NCBI GenBank assembly: GCA_035079385.1
Contig: JAVHKY010000028.1
Coordinates: forward strand, 6,076,001 to 6,140,000
DNA length: 64,000 bases
From: Aspidiotus rigidus
Lineage: Eukaryota; Arthropoda; Insecta; Hemiptera; Diaspididae
Direction of reading: 5' to 3'
Under the pieces are notes generated by a model. It had not been told where the DNA came from. It did no database searches and was given only the letters and a program-made list of their open reading frames with translations. Within the stretch, counting starts at the first letter, position 1. Every line of letters begins with the position of its first letter. The position numbers were made by a program, and so were the translations under genes. Shown here piece by piece: positions 11,335-22,379 of the stretch.

Positions 11335-12000
11335 GTCCAAAATGTTGGTTCCTATCATATATAGCTCAAGGGTCGAAATTTTCTCAAGTCCCCCTCTTAT
11401 CATATTTAGCTCGAGATTTGAGAAAAACTTGGACTTTTAAACTACATTATACTGGGCTTATTTTACGTCTAGGCCTTCTTTATACTAGCTTTATCTAGGT
11501 CTAGGCTTCCTTGAATTTTCGATACCAAATCCCATTTGACTCATGAAACAGGTTCCCTGCGTTCCTCATTTAACTTCGTTGAGGAAGCCGTCGTTTTTTC
11601 CAAGTCCCCCTCCTATCATATATGGCTATAAGGTCAAAATTTTTCCAAGTTTTTTGCCGGATGGCGCACGGCACATTCCTCAAAAAACCCACCATAGAAC
11701 AGATTCCCTGTTAAAATTTTTACTCTCGAGCTATATTATGATAGAAAGGAGACTTGAAAAAATCTCATACTCCAAGCTATATACAATAGGAGTCAGAATT
11801 TTTCAAAGTTTTTTGCCGGGTGGCATACGGCAGACGGCGCGCGGCAAATTTCTCAAATAACTCCCCCCCCCCATAAAACAGGTTCCCTGTGAAAATTTCG
11901 ACTCTTGAGCTATATATGATAAGAGGGGGACTTAGAAAATTTTCTCTCTCGAGCTATTATAATTATGGTAGGAGGGGGACTTAGTAAAACGACGGCTTCC
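11335..12000. repeat. Composite repeat family, rearranged copy
   Basis: Carries the family modules in mixed orientation: TATCATATATAGCTC, GGCTTCCTTGAATTTTC, AAACAGGTTCCCTGCGTTCC, TTCGTTGAGGAAGCCG, and twice a TTTTTTGCCGG(A/G)TGGC segment. Multiple module junctions suggest nested or recombined copies. Confidence 0.65.
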
Positions 12001-12560
12001 TTGAAATTGCCGCGCGTTCAAGTTGTCACATCATCATTTTCGGGACTTGGAAAAACTTCAGGCTCTAAGCTTTATATAATAAGAGGGGGACTTGGAAAAA
12101 TCATTGCAGTCCTGTAATGGCATCTAATTGTTTTTCACTTTTCCATACAGCGGTCACATGGTGCAATTACCTGTGACACTACGCTCTTCGGAATATTAGA
12201 AATGAAGTCTCCAGTAATGTTTTGAAGGTTTTTGTTTCTTATTTGTGGCCTACAAACACATGCACATCTAGAGTAATGCTCGGTATGGTCTCAACCATTG
12301 CCATCAATTTCTTGTCATCTCACAGTCATACAATTGAACTTTCAATCACTTTTCAAACAGTATTCATTATTTATAATTTGCGAATCTTTACCAGTCAAAA
12401 CACGTTACAAAGCGAGACCTATTTATTATTCTTCTCTTTCTTCAGTACCCCGTGAAAAATATGTTAGACAACTTTAACAACACGGTCTTCCATCTAAAGT
12501 CTATGTACACTATTTCAAGGATATGTCTTTTATAAAATTAGATCCCTCATCGTGATTGGT
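12001..12560. other. Intergenic, no gene recognised
   Basis: Starts with a weak copy of the CTTGGAAAAA repeat core (to about 12100). The remainder shows no recognised feature. Confidence 0.4.
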
Positions 12561-12567
12561 GAGCTCT

Positions 12568-12720
12568 GCTGCTTACTTCACGCATTCAAAGAAAATTTTG
12601 CTACTCATTTCATGAATTAAGCTTAAAAAAGCTGCTTATTCCGCGAAACAGCTGGCAAAACTTTTTTGCTTAATGCGTAAAATCCGCATTGGGAAATTTT
12701 GGCTGCTTATACTGTGAAAT
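12568..12720 (+). repeat. Array of five diverged 19-bp motifs
   Basis: Direct copies of a motif like GCTGCTTATTCCGCGAAAC start near 12568, 12600, 12631, 12667 and 12702. Spacing is regular at 31-36 bp. Copies differ at several positions. No inverted partner cluster was found nearby. Confidence 0.5.
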
Positions 12721-13146
12721 GAACAATTACGTGAATTTAGCGTAACATATACAACACCAGAATTTTGCAATATGGGTGTCCTATTTTTGGTTTTCAAAAA
12801 TAATTTTTCTCTCAAGATGCTGTAACGGTCGAAAGATATACAAATGTGGTCATCCAATTTTAATCGGAGTAATCGCACTTTTTTAGCTTCTCATTCTTGT
12901 GGTACAGGACGCAGTTTCAATTTTGATCAAAATTGATCAAAATTCCAAGAACGTCCAAAATCTGAACAAAAAATATGCAGTATCACAGAAATCCCAAGTC
13001 TACTAATCACATATCAAGAAGGACTCAGTATTGAAATTAATTAGATTTATTATACCGGCTGCATCCAGATTGCGGCCCAAAACCTGAAAACCATCCACAT
13101 TGCGGCCCGTGGGTGAACCAGATTGCGGCCGAAGAAAAATCTGAAG

Positions 13147-13533
13147 TCATCCAGATTGTGGCCCACTGTGGATCCAGTTTGCGGCCCCCGAGGCTACCAT
13201 TTTGCGGCCAAAAAAATCCTGCTCCGTCAACACCTGCAATGCATCGGCAGACATTTCTCGGCGCATCATCTTACTAGGTCTCTCGAAGAGATCCTCTGTG
13301 GCCTTTCTCTTACAGGCATTAGCCACCTTCTGCCTGGGTAGACGGCTGGAGGGATCGCGTGTACGGTTATGATCTAAGTTCCAGTCTACTTGCCTACCAG
13401 CTGAGAATTTGATAAAAGCAGTACAAGATTTATTCGTGCATACCCATCGCTCCACTTCGTGTTTCAAATTCTTGTGCCACCGAAACTTGTACCCGTCGAC
13501 GACACGCAGCTCCTCGCCACGTTTGCTGTACAT
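13147..13533 (-). CDS. FLYWCH-type zinc-finger protein
   Basis: 128 residues from a true ATG. Residues 6-57 fit the FLYWCH fold: GEELRVVDGYKFRW, then W30-x-C32-x4-C37, then H55. The usual last zinc ligand, a second His two residues on, is Arg57. This could weaken zinc binding or mark decay. Residues 60-105 are basic (RKRKA-like) and may contact DNA or act as a nuclear signal. The last ~25 residues (DFFGRKMVASGAANWIHSG) are encoded by the element's own end repeats. FLYWCH domains occur in chromatin proteins and at the N-terminus of some animal MULE transposases. Here no MULE catalytic domain follows, so it is either a stand-alone DNA-binding protein of the element or a truncated transposase. 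Confidence 0.7.
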   Translation of the reverse strand: MYSKRGEELRVVDGYKFRWHKNLKHEVERWVCTNKSCTAFIKFSAGRQVDWNLDHNRTRDPSSRLPRQKVANACKRKATEDLFERPSKMMRREMSADALQVLTEQDFFGRKMVASGAANWIHSGPQSG

Positions 13534-13593
13534 AATGTATCACGAAAATATATGTTGAAAGCTTAGGCGTCTTAAATCACACTGATCGTAATT

Positions 13594-13637
13594 CCATTCA
13601 TTCATTCATTCATTCATTCACTCATTCATTCATTCGT
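13594..13637 (+). repeat. CATT microsatellite
   Basis: About ten CATT units with one CACT variant. Confidence 0.9.
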
Positions 13638-14129
13638 CACATTCAGTCCTGCAAGATCGATTACTCATCATTGATGCAGTAACCACGAGGTAAAGGATAA
13701 TACGCTAAATGAGATGTATTACACGCATTTGCAGGGGTCGAAATTTTTCGTTTTCTTGGCCGCAATGTGGTCGCAAATAAAAATTTTTTGGCCGCAATGT
13801 GGATCACTCGAAAAAATTTTTGGGCCGCAATATGCTTGCATTATTTTTTTTTTCAGCCGCAATCTGGATGCGAGGTCGGGCCGCAAACTGCTTCTCCCGA
13901 TTATACCGCAGTTCTCGAAGGGAGTCTTGGGAAGGAACACGGGAGTTAAAATATTCATATTATCCGCGTTGGGAAACACCATCTCTATATGAGATGACGA
14001 AAATCTTTATTATTTGAAGGCCTGTTGCGTGCTTTCGAGTGCCTGCGTTATGACTGATGAAGCTCTAGCGAAAGAGTACTTAAACTCTTGAAATCATCTC
14101 CAAAAGCCTAAAAAGAAGATTGGCGCTAT

Positions 14130-15114
14130 TTGTAGGTACAGTACCTATGGCTAAAACGCTATTTGTATAGGTTCAGTGTAGAAATGTAAACTTGTTAGGG
14201 TTAACCAGAAGACACCACAAGGAGGTCAGCTTACAACTGGCGTCGAGAAAAGTTGTTCTAATGTCAGAGGAGGTCACAAAAATGACACACATGTGAATGG
14301 TACCCTCTTCTTCTTCTAACACTTCCAATTAATATTCTTCCAGTTGCGAAGAATCGTCGACAGCAGCGAGCCTCTGAATCAGATTTCTTATTTGACGTGT
14401 AGACAGGTCCTTGTCAAATTTTGTTTTCAGCACCCGAGCAATCTGTCTGTTTCTTCAGTTTGCGTCATGTAAATCAGTTCTTCCTCTTGTTTAGACACTT
14501 CCGCATGTTGAAAAGCAGCTTTACAGATTTCATGATTATGCAGCACATTGACGGAGGTTATCTTCACTCACCTCCGTCGACTCGGCAGGTTTATAACACG
14601 TAATCTTGGCCTCACAAACCAGGTAATCGCAGTGTAAATTTTTTCGTTGACCTGTACTTTCAGACTTACGTTTATGGCCGTATCGACAGAGAAGCGTTAT
14701 CTGTTCTTACCACAGCAAAACTTCCCAAAATAGCCATATGACAATAAATTGTGAATGAAATCAGATAATAATGTGATAAGGGAAATATAGGACAAAGTAC
14801 TGTCGCTGTGAAACGTCAACAATGCAATGAACTTTGATTCAAGAAATTCCCATCCGTAACTCTGTAGCCTAGTACACATAGGAGGATATAACCAGCTTTA
14901 TCGTTCATATGTCTTAATCGCCAGTTTGCTCGGATGACTGTACTTCACACACATACTGTAGCCTTATCATACTCGTCTGGACTCTGGTCATTGGTCACCA
15001 AAGACAATTAAAGCAAGTATATTTTGCGAACACTTCTGTTTTTATACAAATAGCATCTTACTTTTTGATACTATTTCTACAAATAGCGTTTAGCCGTAGG
15101 TACTGTACCTACAA
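14130..15114. mobile_element. Non-autonomous TIR element of about 985 bp
   Basis: The left arm 14130-14167 (GTAGGTACAGTACCTATGGC, CTAAAACGCTATTTGTA) is matched in inverse by 15078-15114 with only a few differences. The sub-motif CGCTATTTGTA occurs twice at the left (14124 and 14157) and inverted twice at the right (about 15050 and 15078). No transposase was recognised inside. Confidence 0.7.
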
Positions 15115-15496
15115 CTAGTCACTTTGTGAAAAGAGAAGAAAACGCTTCACACAATTTATAGCCTTGTAATATGAGTTTGAATTGTGTGTAAGAATACGAG
15201 CAGAGAATAAAATCTAGTATCTACCCATACAATTTAGAAGTTTGGAATGGTACGTACGTTTCAAGTCAAGTTTGATAATTGCTGGGTGGGTAAATAGGAA
15301 AGATGGGACTGATAGAAGCATGGTACCAGCTCAGATAACATACAGGTGCATCAGCGTCGAAAAATAGATATTTATACAAAGAACAAAACCGAGGTGCACA
15401 TTATCAATACAGATGGACTCGTCAACGGAGTGGCCGACATCTAGCGGTACTAGCGGCAGTTATTTGCAACATTAATTCACACACCTTTATGAACAC
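15115..15496. other. Flank between TIR element and BEL LTR
   Basis: No recognised feature. The BEL LTR begins at TGTCGG, 15497. Confidence 0.4.
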
Positions 15497-15563
15497 TGTC
15501 GGATATTCTTACCAGAAACGATCAAACTAACATCGAAAGGATAAGATCTATATGACCGGTCTA

Positions 15564-15686
15564 TACTCTGTTCACATTAAGGAAGGATAGAAATATGACC
15601 TCGAGAACGGAACGCTCCGGGTAATTTTAATCTACCGTTCCGTTCTCAAGGTCATATTTCTATCCTTCCTTAATGTGAACAGAGTA
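15564..15686. mobile_element. Hairpin MITE with TA target duplication
   Basis: The arms starting TACTCTGTTCACATTAAGGA are almost perfect inverses, so the whole 123 bp folds into one stem. Flanking TA at 15562-15563 and 15687-15688 is the target duplication. The empty site (GGTCTAGTTTGATAAAG) is present in the three other LTR copies. TA duplications are typical of Tc1/mariner-type MITEs. A second copy is at 41914-42028. Confidence 0.93.
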
Positions 15687-15754
15687 TAGTTTGATAAAGA
15701 ATACAGAATAGGACAAATCGAGCAGAGCTTGAAACTGCGTGCTTCACTACTACC

Positions 15755-17450
15755 ATGAGTTGGTATTTCACGCCACATTGGGAGGGAAGTTGATTCCGCG
15801 AGTCTTTGAAGTTCTTGCTTTCGCACGCTCGCATTGTGCGGTATTGCGTCTTGTATTCATGCTTTGGACTGTGAGTCTTTGGGTCTGCATGGACTCTGAA
15901 TTTATTTTCCAAAATGTTTTACTTGAAAAAAGACGAAGTACAAGAATATTTTTGGACTTGAAAATTTTTTTCAAGATATTTTACTCTAAAAAACGACCAA
16001 CGTACCAAAATATGTTTGGAGTTCGAAAATCAAAAATTCTTTGAAATATCCTACTTGAAAAAACGACCAAGTCCGAGAATATTATTGGACTTCGAATATT
16101 TTTGAAGGTAATTCACTTGAAAAGAAGACAAAGTACCAGAATATTATTGCACTGATAATATTTTCCTGGATGATTTACTCAAAAAAAACAACAGAGTCCG
16201 AGATTAATACTGGACTTGAAATATGTTTTGAGGTATTTAACTCGAGAAAACGTCAAAGTACAAGAGTATTTTTGGACTTGGAAAATTTTTTTGGTATTTT
16301 ACTTGAAGGAAACAACAATTTTTTGAAGTATTTTACTTAAAAAAAGGACAAAGTACCAGAATATTATCAGACTTGGAATATTTTCCTGAATGATTTACTC
16401 AAAAAAACGACCGAGTCCGAGATTAATACTGGACTTGGAATATTTTTCGAGATATTCTACTCGAGGAAACGACAGAGTAGAAGATTTTTTTGGACTTGGG
16501 ATATTTTCCTGGATGATTCACTCAAAAAACAACTGAGTTTGAGAATAATTTTGTACTTGGAATATTTTTTGAAATATTTTACTCCAAAAACAACCCAAGA
16601 ACAAGAACATTTTGGACTCGGAAAACTGTTTTGAGATGTTTTACTTAAAAAAACAATCAGTTATATCTCAGAAAATATTGTAAGTCAAAAAATGATCCAA
16701 AAGTTTATTTTTTTGAGAGAGATCACGAGAAATATTCCAAGCCCAAAAATATATTCTGGTACTTCCTTGTTTTTGTCATTTTCTCGCGTAAAATATCTCA
16801 AAGAATATTCCGAGTCTAATATTATTCTTGGACTTCGTCACTTTTCAAGTAGAATATCCTGGAAAATATTCTCATACTTTGTTGTTTTTCTAAGTCAAAT
16901 ACCTTTTGAAACTAAAAAAATTTTACAAGTCCAAAAATATTCATGTACTTCGTCATCGGTTTCTCAAGTCAAATAGTTACATCAAAAAATATTCCAAGTC
17001 CAGTATTAATCTCGGACTCCGTCGTTTTTTTGAGTAAATCGTCCAGGAAAATATCATGTCCAATAATATTCTGGTACTTTGTCTTTTTTTTCAAGTGAAT
17101 TACCTTGAAGAATATTCGAAGTCCAGTAATATTCTCGCACTTGATCGTTTTTTCATGTAGAATATCTCAAAGAATTTTTGAAGTCCAAACATATTTTGGT
17201 ACTTCGGTTGAGTAAAATATTTCGAAAAAAATTTTCAAGTCCAAAAATATTCTTGTACTTCATCTTTTTTTCGAGTAAAACATTTTGGAAAATTTAATAT
17301 TCAAAGTCCATACAGGCCCAAGGACCCACAGTCCAAAGTATGAATACAAGACGCAATACCGCGCAACGCCAGCGTGCAAACGCAAAAACTTCGAAGACTC
17401 GTGGAATCAACTTCCCTCCCAATGTGGCGTGAAATACCGACTCGTCACTA
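15755..17450. mobile_element. Foldback element, about 1.7 kb, inside the LTR
   Basis: The ends are long inverted repeats: GGTATTTCACGCCACATTGG on the left is matched by its inverse near 17423-17442. The match continues through GTATTGCGTCTTGTATTCAT and beyond 230 bp. The middle consists of diverged 55-65-bp repeats (AAGTACAAGAATATTTTTGG, TTTTACT, GAAAAAACGAC) in mirror-image orientation, so each arm approaches 850 bp. The empty site (TACTACCGGTTCAGTTAGAG) exists in the other LTRs. CTACC occurs on both sides, but the exact duplication is ambiguous. No coding capacity. Confidence 0.85.
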
Positions 17451-18382
17451 CAACCTACCGGTTCAGTTAGAGTATCGCGATTGTAAAGCGGACAGGCGGA
17501 CACGTATGTAACATTCCAGACTCTCGATCCATTCTACACAAAACAACCGACGCAATCGCGTACGGTGTGCCAGGAATTTCCGGTACAATAGCTAGCTCTA
17601 CTTCTAAAGAAAGGAAACATTCAAAATGACTGGGTACATTTATTAGAGAAAGCAAACACAATAAACACTTTTAAGTGACAACAATAAAGGAGCACTGCGA
17701 GGAGAAATATATGTTGACGTCTTCGTTTGTCGTCTTCGTTTGTCGTATACCGTCACTGTAGATGAAAAGATTATTTTCCTTCCGCGTCGGCTTTCGTCTT
17801 ACCTAACGGCAACAGAAAGAGAGAGTTACCGTTGGTCATATAGAGTCAGAATTCCAGTAAATTATCTTATAAAGGTACAAGATGAAACTAAGGAGAGAGT
17901 GAAAGATTGAGTGAAAACCATTACGGAGCTAACTCAGATGAAGACGGATCAAGACGACGCTTCCGGAGAAACTATCATTAGAAAACTGACCTTTGAGATT
18001 CCATCTTCCATCTTCACAAATATTATATAAGTAATTATTAAATGTTAAATTAGCTACACCAGTCACAACGCAAAGTTAACAATGTTTACGCACTAATAAC
18101 CAGAGATAGGGTTGTGTGATTTCGCTCAATTCATCCTTGCTTGTCCCCAAACTTTTTAGGTTGTCTGTGCAAGGTTTGTGATTTTGCGTGATTTGACGTC
18201 ATGGGTGGAGGTTTCAACAGCCTCGATAGGTTCATTTCGATAGCTTGATCGAAAGTCGAAATAGTGACGTTAGTGGTCGCTATTTTTGACCCTCCCCCGG
18301 GGCAGTAGTTGCCTTGAGGGCTACTTGAGAAGAAAGGGGATAAATAAACTACAGTAATATAACTATAATAAATCTATCCAAC

Positions 18383-20273
18383 CTACCTGATAGGGGTTGC
18401 AGAATTGGGCTCAGAGGGTTCGGATGACACATGGTCAGGAAGCTCCAAGGGGTAAATCCTATTGAAAGGAACTAACTTGACTCTTGAGCCTATGGTGCGA
18501 TCTCTAGGTAGGTTAAGTTCAGCTACCTTGTAGGAAACTCTGACATGTGCCTGTCTTTGAGATACATCCTCCACAATACCCAAAGGCCAGTCGGCTCTGA
18601 CAGCTAGTGGTTCTTTAAGAAGAACTATGTCCCCAGGTTTAGGGCGGAAGCTGTGAGATCCCCGAGGATGGCGATGTCTAGCTGGGTAAGTTTCCTTGAG
18701 GTAATTGAAATATTCTTGTCGAAATATTTCATTATAACGGGCCACATACTGTTGTATTTGTGTGTATGCCTGGACAGTGTTCTATAGGGTTGGAAGGATT
18801 TTTGTGATGTCAACGTCAAGTTGAGTGTTGACGTTGCTACCTCCCAACCTTAAGAAGTGGTTAGGCGTTAATGCTTCAATAAGTTCATCTGAACATATTC
18901 CTGCAATGGGTCTACTATTGATCACGTCCGCAACCTGATACAAGAGGCGTTGTGTGGCTCTTGGTGTGAGAATGAGGTTACCTGCAGTACGTTTTAGACA
19001 GCGTTTAGTGACTCCTACAAGACTTTCCCACGCGCCGCCATACCATGGTGCAACAGCTGGGTTGAAGTGCCATACGATGTTATTGGAGGAAAAGAATTCA
19101 TCTATTACAGGACTTACTTCAACAAGGTATTTCCCAACTAAGGGCTGTGCGAATGTAAGATTGGTGCCATTGTCTGACAATACTACCTTTAGTGTCCTTC
19201 TTAGGTTAGTAAAGGTCGTGAGGGCTCCTAAGAAGGCCGCTCTCGACATTTCATCGGCTATTTCTAGATGGATGGCCCAAATTCTGGGGCAAGTGAATAA
19301 GACCACATACATTTTCATAATGCCTTCTTGTGGGTTCTCCGACTTCACAGAAATGGGGCCGAAATAGTCGATACCTGTGTGGACAAATGGAGCCACCTCT
19401 TCTATCCTAACAGATGGGAGGGGTGGCATTGGTGGTAGTTGAAACAGACCTCCCTGCCATCTATTGCAGTTCTGGTATCGTTTGACTACAGAGTTGGCTT
19501 TGGGACGTACTCTTGGTATCCAAAACTTCTCTCTTAGTTTTGTGATGAGGTGGCTGACCCCAATGTGCAAATTTTTAGTGTGCAATGATCGCAGGAGAAC
19601 AGTACTGATCTCGCTATTGCGAGGCATCAGGATAGGATGAGCAGAATCCCAGAGGATTGGGCCATTTTGTAACCTGCTTTGTACTCGTATCAAGCCGTCA
19701 GGGCCTAAGAATAAGCTTAAGTTACTCTTAGGCTGATGGCCTGCAATAAGGAGATTGAGTTCTGAGCGAAAGTATTTCTTTTGTAATTTGTGGATTAATA
19801 AGCGTTCGGCTATCAACCACATTTGACGGTTGGAGAGAGATGAATTTGGTGGGAGGTTTCGGAAAATCCACTTGATACAAATGTACAAGAATTTTCTATA
19901 CGCCCACCAAGAAGAGGAACGCTTTTCCAGTTCAGAGGGTAACTGGTGATTAGCAATGTCTTTCCTAGACAAGAGAGTGATAGTTCGTGTTGGAGAACTA
20001 TATGAGGGGGCTAGAGGTGGTGGAGAAGGCCAAAGGCTCTTATGAGTTAACCAGTGTGGACCTTCCCACCACAGGGTCTCCTTTCGGAGTATCACAGCTG
20101 ATTGGCCTCTAGAGCCTATATCTGCTGGGTTATCTATGGTGGGTACATGACGTACCATGATATTAGGAAACTTCTTAATATAATTCAGCCTATTTTGTAC
20201 AAAGGTTGGTCACTGAATGACAAAAGTGTTGTCTGTCCAAAGGACGATTTCCTTAGGGCGGACACTCATCTCT
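18383..20273 (-). pseudogene. pol: BEL/Pao pol relic: RNase H end, integrase, C-terminal domain
   Basis: Read from 20273 down, it starts in the RNase H domain (VLWTDNTFVIQ), where a TGA already breaks the frame. It then runs through NRLNYIKKFP and NPADIGSRG into a long frame from 20158. The integrase zinc region keeps H-x4-H (HTKNLHIGVSH), but the first Cys of the C-x2-C pair reads Tyr (RYQNC). The DDE core is present (TGIDYFGP, LSDNGTN, then YGGAWESLVGVTKR). A single in-frame TAG at 18782-18784 separates integrase from the C-terminal domain (RYNEIFRQEYF, FRPKPGDIVLLKE, typical of BEL DUF5641). Protease and reverse transcriptase are missing: the frame joins the 5' leader directly at about 20273. 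It is a dead, internally deleted element. The downstream 3' UTR (18100-18382) leads to the 3' LTR. Confidence 0.92.
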
Positions 20274-21565
20274 TGGCACTACCATAACCCACTCCCTATT
20301 TACAGCTCAAATCAACATTCCTACGGTAGAATGGCTGCAAGGTCAATCAAAGCAGAAAAAGGACTTCGTCGCAAAGGGCCATCATCCTCTGGCAAATGCC
20401 TGAATAAGACTTCATCCTGTCAGAAACAGAATGGCCACTAGCTTCAAAGAGCTGTATGGGTCTCTACACAACATTCACGCTTCAACTGTAGGCGCAGCAC
20501 TGTGTAGAAGATTTTGTGAAAACCTGAATTAGTCAGGGCGCAAGGTCAGAACAAGAGTAGAGCAAGAGCCCTGCATCTTCTTGGTACCCGTAGTACCGCC
20601 TACTTAACAATCAGAATACCTTTACCCTACTATCACTCTGAGTGACAGCTTGGTATTGGTATTGGAAGTGATCTCCTAGGTGATCCTGCGTGTATCACCC
20701 AGTCAAAAGAAGCAAGTCTATGTAGGTAGTTCCAAGTTCAGATATCCTGAAAAGGACTTCCTACCTCAAATGCAGTAGTGCATGCAACTTGAAAGTTTGT
20801 AATTAAAGAGTTGACCGTTGCATACCTACAATTCCCAATAGCTGACCCTGTTGCCTTGAATGTAGTAGGTATATTTATTTATGAACACAATGAGTGGGCG
20901 GTCTCACTGCTGAGCCGTAAACCACTTCTGATTTTGTACAACATATTATCCTATATCCGCTATTCATAAGGGTTATAGTCTTTTTATACAAGTAAGCTAT
21001 CTTTGTGTGATTTTGTGACAAACTATTTCAAACAGGTGAGGATGACGATAATGAGAATTATGACCATCGGATTTTACTCAAGAGTGGTTGAGTATTTTGT
21101 GGAGATAAGTTGCGCGCTAAACATAATATCTCTGTCCAAGCACAGTTTCAGTCCGGACTGAGAGAACTCTCCCAGCAGCTATCTGCAGAGGAATGAGTTG
21201 TGTGAAAAAATTCAATCTGCCTTTTCCAGAAAATTTCTGATCAGAATGCTTCCGGCAATAGCCCTGACCTTGCGCAGTTCAGCTATTGTTGTTGCCAGTT
21301 GCCGTTTAATCTCTAATATTCTTTGTAAAATTCTTTTAAAAGAATAAAATGGAGTATTAGTTTGTATAAGTGTAAGGGCAAGCTTTTATTATGAGGAAGA
21401 AATTTTCAAGTAGAAAGGTATTACTTGATTCAGTGAGAAAACAGAGAAAACTTAAAATATAATATTGAACGGAGACATCAACACAAATGAGGGAGAACAA
21501 TCTAATGTTTCCATTAAGTAGAGAAATTCAGAGCCTGAGGGTGTACCCCACACCTGACACCAATT
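20274..21565 (-). mobile_element. BEL 5' leader of the pol-relic element
   Basis: Non-coding leader between the LTR and the coding region, nearly identical to 25611-26892 and 30893-32188. The junction at 20274 (TGGCACTACC) abuts the RNase H relic, whereas in the other copies gag lies beyond it. This gives the breakpoint of the internal deletion. Confidence 0.8.
21546..21563 (-). promoter_or_regulatory. BEL primer-binding-site region
   Basis: TTGGTGTCAGGTGTGGGG on the minus strand, immediately after the LTR end. The same string is at 26873-26890 and, with a one-base change, at 32169-32186. The position fits a tRNA primer-binding site; which tRNA primes it was not determined. Confidence 0.6.
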
Positions 21566-22379
21566 TATCCGATATTCTTACCAGAAACAATCAAACTAAC
21601 ATCGAAAGGATAAGATCGATATGACCGGTCTAGTTTGATAAAGAATAGGACAAATAAATTTGAAGAAGCGAGCAGAGCTTGAAACTGCGTGCTTCACTAC
21701 TACCCATTCAGTTAGTATATCGCGATTGTAAGGCGGACAGGCGGCCGCGTATGTAACATTCCTGACTCTCGATCCATTCTACACAAAACAACCGACGCAA
21801 TCGCGTACGTTGTGCCAGGAATTTCCGGTACAATAGCTAACTCTACTTCTAAAGAAAGGAAACATTCAAAATGACTGGGTACATTTATTAGAGAAAGCGA
21901 ACACAATAAACACTTTTACGTGGCAACAATAAAGGAGCACTGCCAGGAGAAATATATGTTGACGCCGCGTCTTCTTTTGTCTTCTTCGTTTGTCTTCTTC
22001 TTTTGTCGTATACCGTCACTGTAGATAATAAGATTATTTTCCTTCCGCGTCGGCTTTCGTCTTACCTAATGGCAACAGAAAGAGAGAGTTACCGTTAGTC
22101 ATATAGAGTCAGAATTCCAGTAAATTATCTCATAAAGGTACAAGATAAAACTAAGGAAAGAGTGAAAGATTGAGTGAAAACCATTACGGAGCTAACTCAG
22201 ATGAAGACGGATCAAGGCAACGCTTCCGGAGAAACTATCATTAGAAAACTGACCTCTGAGATTCCATCTTCCCTCTTCAGCAAATCACCGACCACAAGTA
22301 CTATATAAGTAATTATTATTAAATGTTAAATTAGCTACACCAGTCACAACGCAAAGTTAATAATGTTTACGCACTAACA
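21566..22379 (-). mobile_element. BEL/Pao LTR, copy A
   Basis: Starts TGTTAGTGCG at 22379 on the minus strand and ends at 21566. The terminal CCGACA is mutated to CGGATA here. It shows the empty sites for the hairpin MITE and the foldback element. Confidence 0.85.

Larger units (their letters stand above)
13062..13894 (-). mobile_element. FLYWCH-encoding element with inverted motif clusters
   Basis: The left end has six direct copies of CATCCAGATTGCGGCC-like sequence (about 13062, 13092, 13115, 13148, 13171 and 13195). The right end has five inverted copies (GGCCGCAATGTGG-like, about 13757, 13789, 13821, 13854 and 13877). The string GCATCCAGATTGCGGC near 13061 recurs as its exact inverse at about 13856-13871. 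Between the clusters lies a minus-strand FLYWCH gene whose 3' end runs into the left cluster. The ends resemble transposase-binding subterminal repeats. The class (MULE-like) is inferred from the FLYWCH domain; target duplications are not clear. Confidence 0.65.
15497..18098 (-). mobile_element. BEL/Pao LTR (3' LTR), interrupted by two insertions
   Basis: On the minus strand the LTR begins near 18098 (TATTAGTGCG; the other copies have TGTTAGTGCG) and ends CCGACA at 15497. It matches the LTRs at 21.6, 26.9 and 32.2 kb once two insertions are removed: a 123-bp hairpin MITE (15564-15686) and a foldback element (about 15755-17450). It lies just downstream of the pol relic, so it is the 3' LTR of that element. 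Confidence 0.85.

Noticed and set aside
18954..19367. 137-codon plus-strand frame
   Set aside because: Shadow of the integrase coding sequence on the other strand.
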